Below, in pieces: positions 63,743 through 64,000 of a DNA stretch of 64,000 bases. The stretch comes from Aliivibrio sp. S3MY1. GTDB lineage: Bacteria > Pseudomonadota > Gammaproteobacteria > Enterobacterales > Vibrionaceae. How positions within the stretch are numbered: position 1 is the stretch's first letter; every line of letters starts with the position of its first letter. The notes under the pieces were generated by a model. It made no database searches. It had not been told where the DNA came from and saw nothing but the letters and a program-made list of their open reading frames with translations. The translations under genes were made by a program, and so were the position numbers. The stretch is from positions 124,001 through 188,000 of the forward strand of contig NZ_JARACO010000003.1 of the NCBI RefSeq assembly GCF_028765575.1. The letters are read 5' to 3'.

Positions 63743-64000
63743 TTAGAGCACTTTAACGATATTAAAGCGGCCCATTTTTTTTAAAATAGGTAAAAAATCT
63801 TTGTTCACTTCTAGCATGACTTTTTTGGCTTTACTGTAAGCACTTAACTTATCATTGCCATTACCATGAGAGAATAAACGACTCTTTGGTTTATATTCGC
63901 CATCAACGATCTCTTTCCAGCGCACAATATAATAATCAGTGGTACGAACTTCGCCTGAGTGTAGGGTGCGTTTTTTCGTTATGATGTCGGGCTCAAGACT
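63743..64000 (-). CDS. Unidentified protein, C-terminal part (runs off the window)
   Basis: The frame is open to the right edge (85 codons visible), ending with TAA at 63743-63745. The visible part is basic and soluble: KKRTLHSGEVRTTDYYIVRW, KEIVDGEYKPKSRLFSHGNG and KKMGRFNIVKVL. The GTG at 63925 is internal. I do not recognise the family. Confidence 0.6.
   Translation of the reverse strand, partial: SLEPDIITKKRTLHSGEVRTTDYYIVRWKEIVDGEYKPKSRLFSHGNGNDKLSAYSKAKKVMLEVNKDFLPILKKMGRFNIVKVL

Overview
The window is a low-GC gammaproteobacterial chromosome segment. Gene content and order (hinT/lpoB/thiK/ycfP cluster, asnS, sbcDC, htpX, ndh, yaeQ, yggL, paired chemoreceptors, EAL protein, CARB-like beta-lactamase) and protein-level resemblance point to Vibrionaceae, most likely an Aliivibrio (A. 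fischeri-like). This is an inference from remembered families; no database search was possible. Most of the DNA is ordinary core or semi-core chromosome with dense coding, short intergenic gaps and many clear intrinsic terminators. I see no tRNA, rRNA, CRISPR array, prophage or complete insertion sequence.

Layout. 1-4.5 kb: end of a nucleoside transporter gene, then a leftward run (Bax-like glucosaminidase, cyclophilin PpiB, class A beta-lactamase, ACC-deaminase-like PLP enzyme, YajD HNH protein) and a small membrane methyltransferase. 4.6-6.5 kb: decayed remnants of an export/outer-membrane locus on either side of an intact zinc-finger-less DnaJ-like gene. 6.5-17.4 kb: murQ, yaeQ, a TauE/SafE exporter with a hairpin over its ribosome binding site, a BCCT transporter, prolyl oligopeptidase, an EAL protein and a POT peptide permease with a consensus CRP site. 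17.7-20.5 kb: a BCCT remnant and an orphan TPR-DUF2971 gene. 20.7-27.5 kb: EcKL-type kinase, RNA methyltransferase, NYN protein, alpha-amylase, OmpA-family protein and a chemoreceptor. 27.8-33.8 kb: hinT, COG3014 lipoprotein, ycfL, lpoB, yggL, a methyltransferase, thiK-like and ycfP.

34-45 kb: ndh, rhlE-type helicase, then a pyruvate/acetate block: a CstA/BtsT-family transporter, a BtsSR-like two-component pair and a SatP-type acetate permease. Three 8-bp repeats matching the BtsR operator lie upstream of the transporter gene. htpX and yehS follow. 45-49 kb is the most plastic part: a secreted amidohydrolase, an IS1-family remnant containing a perfect 16-bp inverted repeat, two adjacent heptanucleotide arrays, and a chemoreceptor with a cysteine-bearing PAS domain. 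49-64 kb: L,D-transpeptidase and MepK-like peptidase, asnS, queD, an EEP-family protein, sbcDC, an acyl-CoA thioesterase, two tandem aromatic amino acid permeases, a DUF2799 lipoprotein and a partial gene at the edge.

The most interesting unlabelled signal is a 54-codon ORF at 60541-60705 with a strong Shine-Dalgarno. Its last 26 residues include ten Phe and two Tyr, and it lies just upstream of the two aromatic amino acid permeases: a candidate leader-peptide attenuator. Other points worth a look are the BtsR-like operator array, the hairpin that covers the tauE ribosome binding site, the three 7-bp microsatellites, two palindromic ATACCAAT...ATTGGTAT elements, and the TPR-DUF2971 orphan behind a 16-bp palindrome.
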